The notes: generated by a model from the sequence alone, not told the origin. Numbered from the stretch's first letter, positions 30,554 through 41,622 are shown. The stretch is 64,000 bases of DNA from Thermoplasmatota archaeon (GCA_023379435.1 JAMCUH010000053.1:1-64000), one strand, 5' to 3'. Numbers and translations: made by a program.

Positions 30554-31749
30554 CCTATAAGTCTCCAGCGGTCTGCAATTCTTCTCCCTATGGCAACCCT
30601 GTCACCTGGTGTTGCACACACAGGGTATTTGAGAGTTATCTCAATACTGTCGCTCCTTGCTGTTGTTACGAGACCCACTGTATTTGCTGTCCCAACAGTG
30701 AGCATAAGGCTTTCCTTGCTTCTTAAAGGACTGACTGCAGTTTCTTCTGCAGATCCAACAACCCTCCTGAGCAGATGTATCTCTATGGTCGCATTGAATA
30801 TCATTGGTGGTACCTTTCCCACCTTTCCAATCACCCTTCCAGTCATTGAATCATTTTTTGTGAGAAACGGATCAAGTGTGGTTCCTACCGCAGCAAGCCC
30901 ACCGGGTCTGATCCTGTCATAGCTGTTCTTTCCGGCCATGAGTGATGTAACTTCGGTGATAACATTTTCCCAGACGTTTTTATTCTCCTTTGTGATCTGA
31001 ATGCCTGGTGAAATCTCTATCTCGTCGCCAATCTTCAGTTCACCCCTGACAAGCGATCCGCCGAGAACACCCCCCTTAAGATTCTTTGGCTTTGTGCCAG
31101 GCCGGTTAACGTCGAATGACCTGGCAATGTACATCATGGGATCAACGGAAGGATCAAACACCGGTGTTTTTATGTTCTCCTCTATGGCTTTGAAGATTGC
31201 GTCTATATTTATGTTATGATAAGCACTTGCCGGAATGACAGGTGCATTTTCGGCAACACTACCCTTAAGAAAAGCCCTTATTTCATTGTAATTTTCAATG
31301 GCCCTCTCTTTTGTAACAAGATCGATCTTGTTCTGCACCACAATTATCTCGGTCTTCCCCATGATCTCCAGCGCTATGAGATGTTCCCTTGTCTGTGGCT
31401 GCGGGCACTTTTCGTTGGCAGCAATCACGAGAATGGCGCCATTCATTATGGAAGAGCCCGATAGCATCGTTGCCATGAGGGTTTCGTGACCTGGGGCATC
31501 AACAAATGATACTGTTCTAGATTCGGAACACTGGTCAGATTCCATTATCCTCCCATAGGATATTCCACCATTGCCGTCAGGGCATTTGTATATGGTGGTA
31601 TCGGCATAACCCAGCTTTATGGAGATGCCCCTCTTTATTTCTTCAGAATGTGTGTCAGTCTTGATACCTGTGAGGGCATGTGTAAGCGTGCTTTTTCCAT
31701 GGTCAACATGCCCGACCATCCCTATGTTTACGCTGGGCTGTGAACTCAT
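30529..31749 (-). CDS. Translation initiation factor aIF2 gamma subunit
   Basis: NIGMVGHVDHGKSTLTHALTGIKTDTHSEEIKRGISIKLGYAD. Confidence 0.97.
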   Translation of the reverse strand: MSSQPSVNIGMVGHVDHGKSTLTHALTGIKTDTHSEEIKRGISIKLGYADTTIYKCPDGNGGISYGRIMESDQCSESRTVSFVDAPGHETLMATMLSGSSIMNGAILVIAANEKCPQPQTREHLIALEIMGKTEIIVVQNKIDLVTKERAIENYNEIRAFLKGSVAENAPVIPASAYHNINIDAIFKAIEENIKTPVFDPSVDPMMYIARSFDVNRPGTKPKNLKGGVLGGSLVRGELKIGDEIEISPGIQITKENKNVWENVITEVTSLMAGKNSYDRIRPGGLAAVGTTLDPFLTKNDSMTGRVIGKVGKVPPMIFNATIEIHLLRRVVGSAEETAVSPLRSKESLMLTVGTANTVGLVTTARSDSIEITLKYPVCATPGDRVAIGRRIADRWRLIGYGTIDSA

Positions 31750-32138
31750 TTGGCGGCTTCCTTATTCTCCTGGGCCTCTACAATTGGACCAGGACCGTAC
31801 TGGGTAACCTTGAGGTTCAGCTGAGCTATGTCAGTACCAATGATGGAACCTCTGAGTGTTAATCTCCTCCTGATTCCGCTCTTCCCTCTCCTTCCAGCCT
31901 TGTAGGTCACCAGGACCTTTTTCTTTCCAGATATGGCAAGATCAGGCCTCATGGGAAAGCCATCATTGGAGGTTCCCCCCGTGACCTTGAGCTTGTATCC
32001 CGGCAAGTTGAAGAAAATGCCGTCTATCTCATCACCTATTTTTCTTCCGGAAAGGGAAGCAAGATTCTCTGCCTCAATCTCTTTCTTGTACGTCTTTCCC
32101 TCCTTTGGATCTGCAATTATTGCAACGGATTTTGCCAT
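31746..32138 (-). CDS. rps6e: 30S ribosomal protein S6e
   Basis: MAKSVAIIADPKEGKTYKKEI...GKKKVLVTYKAGRRGKSGIRRRLTLRGSIIG; start inferred downstream of ORF-track start. Confidence 0.92.
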   Translation of the reverse strand: MAKSVAIIADPKEGKTYKKEIEAENLASLSGRKIGDEIDGIFFNLPGYKLKVTGGTSNDGFPMRPDLAISGKKKVLVTYKAGRRGKSGIRRRLTLRGSIIGTDIAQLNLKVTQYGPGPIVEAQENKEAAK

Positions 32139-32283
32139 TATTTCGACCTCTGATGTTCCTATTTCTAAAGGTACACGGTATTTTTCAAAAGTTAATAAAC
32201 CATTCCTATGCTGTCGTCCGGTATCAAGTGTGAACCTCATTGCATCCTCTTAACTTTATCTCTTCGATGCACCACAGTTAATT

Positions 32284-32901
32284 GTGAAGGCAGCCTATCT
32301 GAAATTAAAATACAGGGTTTTAATACTACTCCAGTTGCCATTGAAAAGGAATCCAATCGTTGATGCATGCGAAGGTGTTTACTCCCCCTCCGAGGATACA
32401 TTTCTTCTTGGGAGATACATTGAATGCAGAGGCAATGTTCTCGAAATCGGTACCGGATCCGGATACCTTGGGATCGGATGCGCTTTGTCGGGATCAAACG
32501 TAACTGCAACAGATATTTCATCTGAAGCTTTGGAATGTGCATCAAGGAATGCAAGAAACAATGGCGTAAATATTACCTTTTTACAATCAGATCTTTACCA
32601 AAATGTTTCCGGGCGGTTTGATGAGATCATTTTCAATCCCCCTTATCTCCCTGCAGAAGATGGTGAATCGGAGATGTGGTCAGGAGGAAAGGATGGCCTG
32701 GAAACTGTCAGGAGATTTCTCCTCGGTTCTCGGAAACATCTCTGCTCAGGAGGAATAATTGAGATTATACTTTCAGACCTTTCGGATATTGTTTCTCTTA
32801 CTGAACAATTCAGCGACTATGAATTCCATATGCTTGGTAAGGAAACATTCCAGTTTGAAACGATCTTCGCTTACACATTGAACCTTAGGGAGATGTGTTG
32901 A
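32284..32901 (+). CDS. HemK/Mtq2-type methyltransferase
   Basis: GVYSPSEDTFLLGRYI, VLEIGTGSGYLGIGCALSG, IIFNPPYLP (NPPY). Confidence 0.9.
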   Translation: MKAAYLKLKYRVLILLQLPLKRNPIVDACEGVYSPSEDTFLLGRYIECRGNVLEIGTGSGYLGIGCALSGSNVTATDISSEALECASRNARNNGVNITFLQSDLYQNVSGRFDEIIFNPPYLPAEDGESEMWSGGKDGLETVRRFLLGSRKHLCSGGIIEIILSDLSDIVSLTEQFSDYEFHMLGKETFQFETIFAYTLNLREMC

Positions 32902-33019
32902 AACGGCAACAATAGAGGAGAGGATCAAGGAGATACAGGAAGAGATCAATAAGACCAGATACAATAAGGCAACCGAGCATCACATCGGGATCCTCAAGGC
33001 AAAGATAGCGCATCTGCAG

Positions 33020-33988
33020 ATGGAGGCAGAAAGTCACAAGAAGGGTGGAGGAAGTGGTTTCTCCGTTCCAAAATCAGGCGACGCAACTGTGGCACTGGTG
33101 GGCTATCCAAATGTGGGAAAGAGCAGTCTTCTCAATGCTCTGACGGGTGTTCATAGCGAGACCGGTAACTTTGCATTCACAACGGTCAGCGTAATACCAG
33201 GAACAATGCTGTATAATGGTGCGAGGATACAGATTCTGGATCTGCCCGGTATCATTGAGAGTGCCTCCAGCGGTTCAGGAAGAGGAAAGGAGATACTCAG
33301 TGTGGTGAGGGGGGCAGATCTTATTCTTCTGGTCACAGACAATGAAATGAAGGGTCTGGACAGAATAAGGGAGGAGCTCTACAGGGCAGGAATAGTCATA
33401 AACAGGAAGAGAAGGAATGTATCTGTCGTGAGAACAGGATCAAACGGAATAGTGATCCATGCACCAAAAAAAGTAATGGTCAACAGTGACGATATCAGGG
33501 AGATACTTCACGAATTCAGAATAATGAACGCTGATGTGTACATCAGAGAAAGCGTTACACTTGAGGACATTATAGAGAGCGTCAGGGGAAGCTACGTTTA
33601 CGTAAAGGCCATAGTTACGGTGAACAAAAGCGATCTGGGGATAGTTAACTACAGCGTAGCTGAGAGTTTCAATGGTGCCTCGGTTGTTAAGGTTTCAGCC
33701 AGGACGGGATATGGCATAGACAACCTGAAGGAAGAGATCTTCAGGTCTCTGGAAATGGTCAGGATATACCTCATGGAAAAGTCAGGGAAAATCGACAGGG
33801 AAAGACCCCTAATTCTCAGGAAAAGTTCAACGGTGAGGGATGTCTGCAGAAAGATCAGCAGGCAAATGCTGAGTTCATTCAAGTATGCATACGTCATAAG
33901 CCAGGGCCAGATGGTTCAGAACAAGAGGGTGGGTCTTGATCATGTTCTCCGCGATGGAGATATAGTGCACATTGTTTCTGTGAACTGA
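33020..33988 (+). CDS. DRG-family (Obg-like) GTPase with TGS domain; conserved N-terminus extends upstream to ~32900 with no canonical start
   Basis: VGYPNVGKSSLLNALTG, LDLPGIIE, upstream in-frame TIEERIKEIQEEINKTRYNKATEHHIGILKAKIAHLQ. Confidence 0.92.
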   Translation: MEAESHKKGGGSGFSVPKSGDATVALVGYPNVGKSSLLNALTGVHSETGNFAFTTVSVIPGTMLYNGARIQILDLPGIIESASSGSGRGKEILSVVRGADLILLVTDNEMKGLDRIREELYRAGIVINRKRRNVSVVRTGSNGIVIHAPKKVMVNSDDIREILHEFRIMNADVYIRESVTLEDIIESVRGSYVYVKAIVTVNKSDLGIVNYSVAESFNGASVVKVSARTGYGIDNLKEEIFRSLEMVRIYLMEKSGKIDRERPLILRKSSTVRDVCRKISRQMLSSFKYAYVISQGQMVQNKRVGLDHVLRDGDIVHIVSVN

Positions 33989-34441
33989 TCAGATAAGTCT
34001 CCACATGAGATAGGCATCCGATGAATCGCTGTAATAATTGGAAAGCGTGTTTGTTACGACAAACTTGTATCCCTTGTAGAACCTTATGGCGTTATCGTTA
34101 TCCGTCTTGACCTCCAGCCTTACGCTCATCATTTCATTCTCCCTGCATATCCTGAGAAATTCCTTCATGAGCGCGGATCCATAACCGCAATTCCTGAAAC
34201 CGTCTTCAACAGCAAGAAGAAGAATTCTTGCCTCTGTCCTGGTGTATTTTGAACCTGTTATGAAGCCTATTACATTTCCATTAACAACACACACAAGAAA
34301 AGCTTCAGGCCACTCCCTGGATATCTCCATTATCAGATTCCTCGTGTAATACTCAGTCATTGATGAGTTTGCTATCCTTACGACTGTGTCAAGATCCTCA
34401 TCCCTGAACTGCCTCACCATACCAGGGGTAGCTTTCTGCAT
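33989..34441 (-). CDS. GNAT acetyltransferase (RimI-like)
   Basis: EDGFRNCGYGSALMKEFLRICRENEMMSVRLEVKTDNDNAIRFYKGYKFV. Confidence 0.88.
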   Translation of the reverse strand: MQKATPGMVRQFRDEDLDTVVRIANSSMTEYYTRNLIMEISREWPEAFLVCVVNGNVIGFITGSKYTRTEARILLLAVEDGFRNCGYGSALMKEFLRICRENEMMSVRLEVKTDNDNAIRFYKGYKFVVTNTLSNYYSDSSDAYLMWRLI

Positions 34442-34486
34442 TTCTACTGATCAATGTAACGGAAGATCGTTCATATTATTTGCTAT

Positions 34487-36265
34487 TCAGGTCTTTTGGA
34501 ACTTAAGCATTCTTATTGCCCTGTTGTATGCATCGGCTATCTCCGCAAATCCCAAAGTTCCCAAGACATTTTTCGAGTCATCCACGGCAGCAAGTATTCC
34601 TATGCTACTCTTGGACAGTATTTCCATGGCAACAACGATGGAATCGTTCACATTGACGTAAAGGGGGTTGCTGTCCATGATCTCCCTGACGGTTGCATCA
34701 GGTCTGGACTCGGCATCCCTAACATTCTCATAAGATAGTATTCCCACGAGCTTTCCATTATCCTGTACTATAACAGCCTTGGTCCTCGACTCTCTCATCT
34801 TCGTAACTGCTATTCTAACGTTGTCATCCGGTGAAACGTATCTGTAGTTCCTGTTCATTCCGTCGAATACTGTCACTGTGCCAAGAACTGGCTTAGTGTA
34901 TTCTGAGAAATGGGCAGGCGAATCTTTCCTGGTGGGAACCTGTTTGCTGTATATGCAGTATTTGTCTCCCGTGATAAAATATGCTATGAGAGTTGCAAGC
35001 ATAATGGGCAGAAAGAGCGAAAAACCACCCGTCATCTCTGTTCCTATGATGATGACAGATACTGGAGCCTTTGAGACACCTCCGAAAAATGAAATCATGG
35101 ATACTATGACAACTGCAGCTATGGTAACCGTTGGGAAGAGTGGATTGAACGTATCATATATGGTGGCTCCCAGAAGCGACCCTATTACCATTCCAGGAGC
35201 GAAGACACCTCCTGACCCACCTGAGCCTATGGTCAGGGATGTGGATATTATCTTGAGGAATATCAGTATGATAAGCACAGAGAGCGGTAGAAGGGTGAGA
35301 TATCCAAGGAGGAGCTGCTGCGTTACTCCGTAACCAAGACCCAGGACCTCTGGAAAATATATGGCTATTATGCCAACACCGAGGCCGCCAATTGCAGGCC
35401 TGAAGTACTTTGATACAGGTTTCAATCTTCGGAACGCAGACGTTGTTGTGTAAAATGTCTTCACATAAAGTATACCTAGGCCTCCCGCAAGCACTCCGAC
35501 TATTGTGTAAAGTATGAGGTTTATTGGGTGCGAGAATGTGGGAAGAATGGGTATATCGAATAGTGACCTGTAGTGAAAATAGTATCCGAATATGGAATAT
35601 CCTGTTATGGATGCTATTATGGAGGGTATCAGTGCTTCAACCTCAAAATCTCTCTTGTAAAGTATTTCGGTGCTGAGAATGGCTCCACCAAGAGGTGCAA
35701 GGAATATGCTTCCTATGCCTGCCCCAATTCCTGCTGCTGCAGCTATCCTTCTATCATGATCATTGAAATGGAAGGCATCTGCAATAAAGGAACCAAATCC
35801 GGAAGCAATCTGTGCCGTCGGGCCTTCTCTTCCCGCACTTCCTCCGGAGCCTATGGTTATGGCTGAGGCCAGAGTCTTTATTACAGGAACTCTTCTCCTT
35901 ATCCTCCCGTCCTTATTGTGAAATGCATCTATGGCAGCATCCGTCCCATGGCCCTCCGCCTCAGGTGCAAACCTGTATACAAGAAAACCGCTGATCAAGC
36001 CGCCAAGCGTTGTGGATACCGGAATGAGGTACTTATCGTAGACAGGATAATAGAAGGGTATACCGACAGCACTTACTCCTACCGGAGGAAGTCTAATTCC
36101 AGTTATCCCGGTGAGAAAAACACGGGTGAAGAAGATTATGCCAAAGTAAAGGATATATGATCCTATCCCGGCCATTATGCCTATGAGTATACCAACAATG
36201 ACCCATTTCCTTATTGATTCCGCCGTCAGAGATGACAGAAACCTGCTGACAAACTCTGAAGTCAA
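34487..36265 (-). CDS. ClC-family chloride channel/transporter with C-terminal CBS domains
   Basis: GSGGSAGREGPTAQIAS, GSGGSGGVFAPGMVIG, tandem CBS-like region. Confidence 0.95.
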   Translation of the reverse strand: MTSEFVSRFLSSLTAESIRKWVIVGILIGIMAGIGSYILYFGIIFFTRVFLTGITGIRLPPVGVSAVGIPFYYPVYDKYLIPVSTTLGGLISGFLVYRFAPEAEGHGTDAAIDAFHNKDGRIRRRVPVIKTLASAITIGSGGSAGREGPTAQIASGFGSFIADAFHFNDHDRRIAAAAGIGAGIGSIFLAPLGGAILSTEILYKRDFEVEALIPSIIASITGYSIFGYYFHYRSLFDIPILPTFSHPINLILYTIVGVLAGGLGILYVKTFYTTTSAFRRLKPVSKYFRPAIGGLGVGIIAIYFPEVLGLGYGVTQQLLLGYLTLLPLSVLIILIFLKIISTSLTIGSGGSGGVFAPGMVIGSLLGATIYDTFNPLFPTVTIAAVVIVSMISFFGGVSKAPVSVIIIGTEMTGGFSLFLPIMLATLIAYFITGDKYCIYSKQVPTRKDSPAHFSEYTKPVLGTVTVFDGMNRNYRYVSPDDNVRIAVTKMRESRTKAVIVQDNGKLVGILSYENVRDAESRPDATVREIMDSNPLYVNVNDSIVVAMEILSKSSIGILAAVDDSKNVLGTLGFAEIADAYNRAIRMLKFQKT

Positions 36266-36294
36266 GAATCAGACACCCTCTTGGGATTGCGGAT

Positions 36295-38172
36295 TCAGAC
36301 AAAAACTTTCCGATTGGAGAAGAATGTAGCAGCATCGGCAGCGGGGTTTTTTGAAAGGTACATTCCATCAATGTATTTCCTGAAATAAGATGCCCTCCTG
36401 TCCAGGATGATGGCCATGCCAATGTCATCGCTGCTTCTGATAAGCCGCCCAATGGCCTGTCTTATCCTCACGGATACTGGAAACGTTACAGCATATTCCC
36501 ATCCCCTGTGGTAGCGGAATTCGTAGTATTCCTGAATTGCTTTCTGCCTTGCGTCCGGTCTCGGGTATGGAATTCCTGCTATGATGACAAGTTCCAGTTC
36601 TATGCCTGGAAAATTCATGCCTTCGGAAACCCTTCCACCGGAGACTGCAAAAAGAGGTTTTCCACCCTTCCTGAAATCACGTATAAGTTTCTGGAATCCT
36701 ATCTGATCAAGATCCCTTCTTTCCTTCACGTATTCAATCTGAAATCCCTGATCGCACACTGCATCCATTGCGGAGTATGAGGGGAAATATACAATTGTAT
36801 TCCTCCTCACAGACAGGAAGGTGTTTTCAATGATATCCCTCATCCTTGATGCCTGCTGTGAGTCAAATTCCCCGAACTTTGTAGTAACATCGTCGTTGTA
36901 TATTACCATCCTGTTTTCCTTTGGAAAAATGCTATCAACAACCATGTGTGGTGCATCCTTCATGCCGATAATATCCTTGTAAACCTCCACAGGCTTCAGC
37001 GTTCCTGAAAGGTGGATAGTCTTTGAATCCCAAAGCGGTTTCAATATATTGGCCGGGTCTAATGAGGATGAATATAGCATGCCGTCCCTGTTTCGTGAAA
37101 TGATGCACACATAATCAGACGGATCCGAAAGCTGCCACTTCATCATGTTCCAGGCAAATGAAAGCACGTGCGATCTTGGTACCTTCCCGTCCTTCTCCCT
37201 CTGTTCTGCTATGAACTCCCCAAACATCTGCATGTATGAGATGAGTGAATCCAATTTTTCAGATGAAATATGATTCTGAATCATGATATAATCCCTGAAT
37301 TCCTCAGGTCTGATCCTCAGCTCATCATTTTCTCCCAAAAGATCCGATACCATCTTTAGAATGGCACTTCTGGTCATTTCCGTAAAATCGGATGCCTTTA
37401 TCCTGTCCTTTAAAACAAAATCTCCAAAATCTGTTGCCTCTTTTTCTGCCAGATCGATCTGATGTACCGATATTTCCGTCACAGAAGAATCCCTTGCCAT
37501 ATCTGGCAAGTTGTGTGCCTCATCCAGAATTATGATGATTTCCTTTCTCGAAACACCCCAGTTATGGAGGAGGCGTTCTGCCATAATGGGTGATATAAAA
37601 TATGAGTATGGAGCAATAACAAGATCTGCCCTCTGCATGGCAGATTTCAGACTTTCATAGGGACATATATTTCTTGAGAGTGCGTAATCATATAGTTCGT
37701 CGGCCATGGGAATTGTTGAATATATGTAGTTCTCCGTGTCAGGTTCCCTTATGCCGGGGTTGAAGTAAGGGCATGCGTCCTGGTCACCCTTCGCCACAGC
37801 CCTCTTTCTGAATGAGCAGAACCGGGAAAGGGATTCAGCACTGAACTGTTCCCTTTCATCTCCCTCCCTGTAAAGTATGCAGAGATTTGCCCTTCCCTGC
37901 AAAGGCACCGTGCTTATCTTGAAAATTGGATTAAGTTTTCTCAATTCCCTGATTATCTGCTCTTGCTGTGAATTTGTCCTTGTGAGGTAGAGGATTTTCC
38001 TGTGCGTCTCATCTCTCGAATAAAGGGCACCATATATTCCCATAAGGGTTTTTCCGGAACCTGTCGGTGACTCAATAATGCATGCTCCAGAATCTCTCAA
38101 GGATTTTACTATGAAGGATACCACTTTTTCCTGATAATCTCTTAATTCCAACTGCGCAGACAATGGGTTCAT
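36295..38172 (-). CDS. XPD/Rad3-like Fe-S DNA helicase
   Basis: ESPTGSGKTLMGIY, DEAHNLPDMARD, VSGGRVSEGMNFPG, QAIGRLIRSSDD. Confidence 0.93.
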   Translation of the reverse strand: MNPLSAQLELRDYQEKVVSFIVKSLRDSGACIIESPTGSGKTLMGIYGALYSRDETHRKILYLTRTNSQQEQIIRELRKLNPIFKISTVPLQGRANLCILYREGDEREQFSAESLSRFCSFRKRAVAKGDQDACPYFNPGIREPDTENYIYSTIPMADELYDYALSRNICPYESLKSAMQRADLVIAPYSYFISPIMAERLLHNWGVSRKEIIIILDEAHNLPDMARDSSVTEISVHQIDLAEKEATDFGDFVLKDRIKASDFTEMTRSAILKMVSDLLGENDELRIRPEEFRDYIMIQNHISSEKLDSLISYMQMFGEFIAEQREKDGKVPRSHVLSFAWNMMKWQLSDPSDYVCIISRNRDGMLYSSSLDPANILKPLWDSKTIHLSGTLKPVEVYKDIIGMKDAPHMVVDSIFPKENRMVIYNDDVTTKFGEFDSQQASRMRDIIENTFLSVRRNTIVYFPSYSAMDAVCDQGFQIEYVKERRDLDQIGFQKLIRDFRKGGKPLFAVSGGRVSEGMNFPGIELELVIIAGIPYPRPDARQKAIQEYYEFRYHRGWEYAVTFPVSVRIRQAIGRLIRSSDDIGMAIILDRRASYFRKYIDGMYLSKNPAADAATFFSNRKVFV

Positions 38173-38501
38173 CCTCCTATCTTTGGAAGGCTAATATCTG
38201 TTTTGGTGCTGTGTGTCATTAAATTCCAATTGTGAAAGAAAGTCAGGTGTTGGAAAAGGAGGATCATCTCATCTCCGTAAGATTTCACTATTCATGGGGA
38301 ATATCAATACCCTGGGTAAATAAAATTTCCCTTAAAGTGCATGTAATTTTAATTCCTGTAATATCTGTCCACAATTCTACGATCGTATTGTTACATCAAA
38401 GGTACATTATGTCTAAGATTAGTCCAACAAAAGTATGAATGCCCCATAAAGAAATGTTACCAACCCATAAACGCTTAAATTCAAAAAAGCCATACAACAT
38501 T

Positions 38502-40214
38502 ATGGATCAATCTGAAAATTACTGGTCTCAACGTTTGGAATCCATGAGATTAAGGAGGGATAAAATCAACAGCAGATACAACTCATGGAAAAAGGATACT
38601 TTGAATCCATGGAACAAATCATCGAGAAATATTACTGAAGAAAGGAGAAACTCTTCAGACATCATTCTGAGAGAGGTATATACGGAAGAGGATCTGAGTA
38701 ACAACATTGATCAGGAACTTGGAATGCCAGGAACGTATCCATTTACCAGGGGAATTTACCCAAACATGTACAGGGGAAAGCTGTGGACCATGAGGATGTT
38801 TTCAGGTTTCGGTACACCTGAGGATACCAACAGGAGATTGAAGTACCTCATTTCTCACGGTGAGACGGGTCTAAGCATAGCTTTCGATATGCCAACACTT
38901 TACGGCCTTGATTGTGACAGTAAAAGGTCAGATGGCGAGGTGGGAAAATGTGGAGTAAGCGTATCATCACTGAAAGACATGGAGGTGATCTTCAGAGGCA
39001 TCGATCTTGGGAAGGTCTCAACATCCATGACCATAAATGCACCTGCCATTGTTCTCACAGCAATGTACTTCGCTCTGGCGCAGAAGAAGCATGTTCCCCT
39101 TGAAAATGTCGCTGGAACAGTTCAGGCTGACATTCTCAAGGAATACATAGCACAGAAGGAATGGATATACCCGCCTGAGGCACACCTGAGAATGATCAGG
39201 GATATGATGACATTCTGCACAAAAAATGCACCAAAATACAATTACATCAGCATATCGGGTTACCATATAAGGGAGGCAGGATCAAGTGCGGTACAGGAAC
39301 TTGCCTTTACCCTTGCTGATGGTTTCTATTACATTGACATGGGAATAGAGGCGGGTCTCGATGTTGACCGGTTTGCTCCAAGATTATCATTCTTTTTCAA
39401 CTCATCCATAAACTTCTTTGAAGAGATAGCTAAGATGAGGGCAGCAAGGAGAATCTGGGCAACCGTTCTGAAGGAGAAGTATGGTGCAAAGAAGGAGAGA
39501 TCGCTTCTCATGAGATTTCACACCCAGACTTCCGGTTACACACTGACATGGCAGCAGCCGATGAACAATATTGTCAGAACAACAATTGAGGCCATGGCAG
39601 CTGTTCTTGGCGGAACGCAGAGCCTTCACACAAATTCATATGATGAGGCATGGGCCCTCCCATCGGACAATGCAGTGAAGGTTGCACTCAGAACGCAGCA
39701 GATCATAGCGGAGGAATCTGGCCTTGCTGATGTTATAGATCCACTTGGCGGGTCCTACTATGTGGAATGGCTTACGGACCAGATGGAGGAGAAAGCCTTT
39801 GAGTACTTCGACAGGATAGAGAGAATGGGAGGCATATTGAACGCAATCAAGTCAGGATACCTTCAGAAGGAAATTGCCGCAACATCTTACAAGAGGCAGA
39901 TCAGACTTGAAAAGGGAGAAGAGGTTATGGTCGGAGCAAACAAGTATGTTGAGGACGAGCATCCAATAAGCATACTCAGAATAAGCCGAAAAGCTCAGGA
40001 TATGCAATTAAAGAGGCTGAGAGATATCAAAAGAACCAGGGATACGGCAAAGGTTACGAGATCGCTGGATAGGCTCAGGAAGGCCATGGAGGATCCAGAT
40101 GAGAATCTCCTTCCCTTCATGATTGATGCGGTAAAGGCTTACGCAACTCTGGAAGAGATAACGAACATAGGGAGGGAGATATATGGTGGCTGGAAAGAGC
40201 CAGTCATTGTTTAA
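38502..40214 (+). CDS. Methylmalonyl-CoA mutase large (catalytic) subunit
   Basis: TRGIYPNMYRGKLWTMRMFSGFGTPEDTNRRLKYLISHGETGLSIAFDMPTLYG. Confidence 0.96.
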   Translation: MDQSENYWSQRLESMRLRRDKINSRYNSWKKDTLNPWNKSSRNITEERRNSSDIILREVYTEEDLSNNIDQELGMPGTYPFTRGIYPNMYRGKLWTMRMFSGFGTPEDTNRRLKYLISHGETGLSIAFDMPTLYGLDCDSKRSDGEVGKCGVSVSSLKDMEVIFRGIDLGKVSTSMTINAPAIVLTAMYFALAQKKHVPLENVAGTVQADILKEYIAQKEWIYPPEAHLRMIRDMMTFCTKNAPKYNYISISGYHIREAGSSAVQELAFTLADGFYYIDMGIEAGLDVDRFAPRLSFFFNSSINFFEEIAKMRAARRIWATVLKEKYGAKKERSLLMRFHTQTSGYTLTWQQPMNNIVRTTIEAMAAVLGGTQSLHTNSYDEAWALPSDNAVKVALRTQQIIAEESGLADVIDPLGGSYYVEWLTDQMEEKAFEYFDRIERMGGILNAIKSGYLQKEIAATSYKRQIRLEKGEEVMVGANKYVEDEHPISILRISRKAQDMQLKRLRDIKRTRDTAKVTRSLDRLRKAMEDPDENLLPFMIDAVKAYATLEEITNIGREIYGGWKEPVIV

Positions 40215-40635
40215 GGACCGGCCCATTAAGGTGTTGCTTGCCAAGCCGGGCATAGATGGTCACGACAGGGGCATGTTTGTACTTGCAAAATCATTCAGGG
40301 ATGCCGGCATGGATGTTCTTTATGCAGGTCTTCTTCCCACGCCCGAGGAAGTCGTTGACACAGCCGTAAACGAGGATGTCGATGTTATAGCGCTGAGTCT
40401 TATGAACGGAGCTCATCTGACGGTTTTCAAAAAGGTAGCTGACCTCATGAAAAAGAGAGGCATAACGGATATAGCCATTGTGGGTGGAGGAACCATACCT
40501 GACCAGGATAGACCAAAGCTGGCCAGGATGGGGATAACTGGAAACTACGGTCCCGGCACTCCCATATCCACAATAGTTGAGCATGTAAAAAGGAGAGCTG
40601 AGGAAGCAAGAAAAAGAAAGCTGGGACTGAACTGA
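40183..40635 (+). CDS. Methylmalonyl-CoA mutase B12-binding subunit
   Basis: KVLLAKPGIDGHDRGMFVLAKSFRDAGMDVLYAGLLPTPEEVV. Confidence 0.96.
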   Translation: MVAGKSQSLFKDRPIKVLLAKPGIDGHDRGMFVLAKSFRDAGMDVLYAGLLPTPEEVVDTAVNEDVDVIALSLMNGAHLTVFKKVADLMKKRGITDIAIVGGGTIPDQDRPKLARMGITGNYGPGTPISTIVEHVKRRAEEARKRKLGLN

Positions 40636-41588
40636 TGCTAGACACTGGTGAAATAGTCTCCGGTATACTGAGAGGAGATCCAAGATCCATCTCAAGGGCA
40701 GTTTCTATTATGGAAACTATGCCGGGAAGTGCTGAAAGGAGAAAGATACTTGAGGCCATATATCCCAACACAGGAAATGGGCAGATCATAGGCATCACTG
40801 GACCACCTGGTATAGGTAAAAGCACAATGATTGGAAAGTTATCATTGTCCATAGCCCAGAAAGGTCACAAGATAGGGGTGGTTGCAGTTGACGCCTCAAG
40901 CCCTTTTTCCAACGGATCAATCCTTGGTAACAGACTTCGGATGCAGGATAGCCTCACAAGCAGGAATATCTTCATGAGGAGTCTTTCAACAAGGGGACAG
41001 AGAGGCGGTCTATCATCCACTGTATGGGATACCGTCACCATAATGGAAGCATCGGGAATGGATAAGATCATCGTGGAGACCGTTGGTTCCGGGCAGGCTG
41101 ATCTTGATATCCTTGGGCTCGCAGATACAATAGTGCTTGTTCTTGCGCCTGGGCTTGGTGACGAGATCCAGGCTATCAAGGCCGGCATCATGGAGATTGC
41201 GAGCATAATTGTCGTGAACAAGATTGACAGGGAGGGTGCTTACATGGCAATGAAGGATATCCAGGACATGCTGGCCATAAATTCTGCAGATGGATGGGTG
41301 ATCCCAGTGATAGGAACTAATGCCCTCACGGGAGATGGCCTGGAAGATCTTATGGGGTGTATGGAAAAGCACTGGATTTACCTTCATGAACACGTGAATA
41401 TCAGGGAATCCAGGTTCAAAAATACAGTGGCAATGGATGCTAAAATACAGCTTGATCAGATCGTTCAAAGAAGTTTTCAACGTGCACTCCAGGGTATGGA
41501 AACAATACCTGGAAAGAATGGTAGTCCCTACGATGAGTCTAATTCAATCGTAAAGAAGACGATTGAATCAATTCTTAAGGGCGGCTAA
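40635..41588 (+). CDS. meaB: MeaB/ArgK-type GTPase
   Basis: GITGPPGIGKSTMIGKL, GVVAVDASSPFSNGSILGNRLRM, DKIIVETVGSGQADLDI. Confidence 0.95.
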   Translation: MLDTGEIVSGILRGDPRSISRAVSIMETMPGSAERRKILEAIYPNTGNGQIIGITGPPGIGKSTMIGKLSLSIAQKGHKIGVVAVDASSPFSNGSILGNRLRMQDSLTSRNIFMRSLSTRGQRGGLSSTVWDTVTIMEASGMDKIIVETVGSGQADLDILGLADTIVLVLAPGLGDEIQAIKAGIMEIASIIVVNKIDREGAYMAMKDIQDMLAINSADGWVIPVIGTNALTGDGLEDLMGCMEKHWIYLHEHVNIRESRFKNTVAMDAKIQLDQIVQRSFQRALQGMETIPGKNGSPYDESNSIVKKTIESILKGG

Positions 41589-41622
41589 TCAATGTTTAAA
41601 TATATTGTGGGAATCTTTGTTT

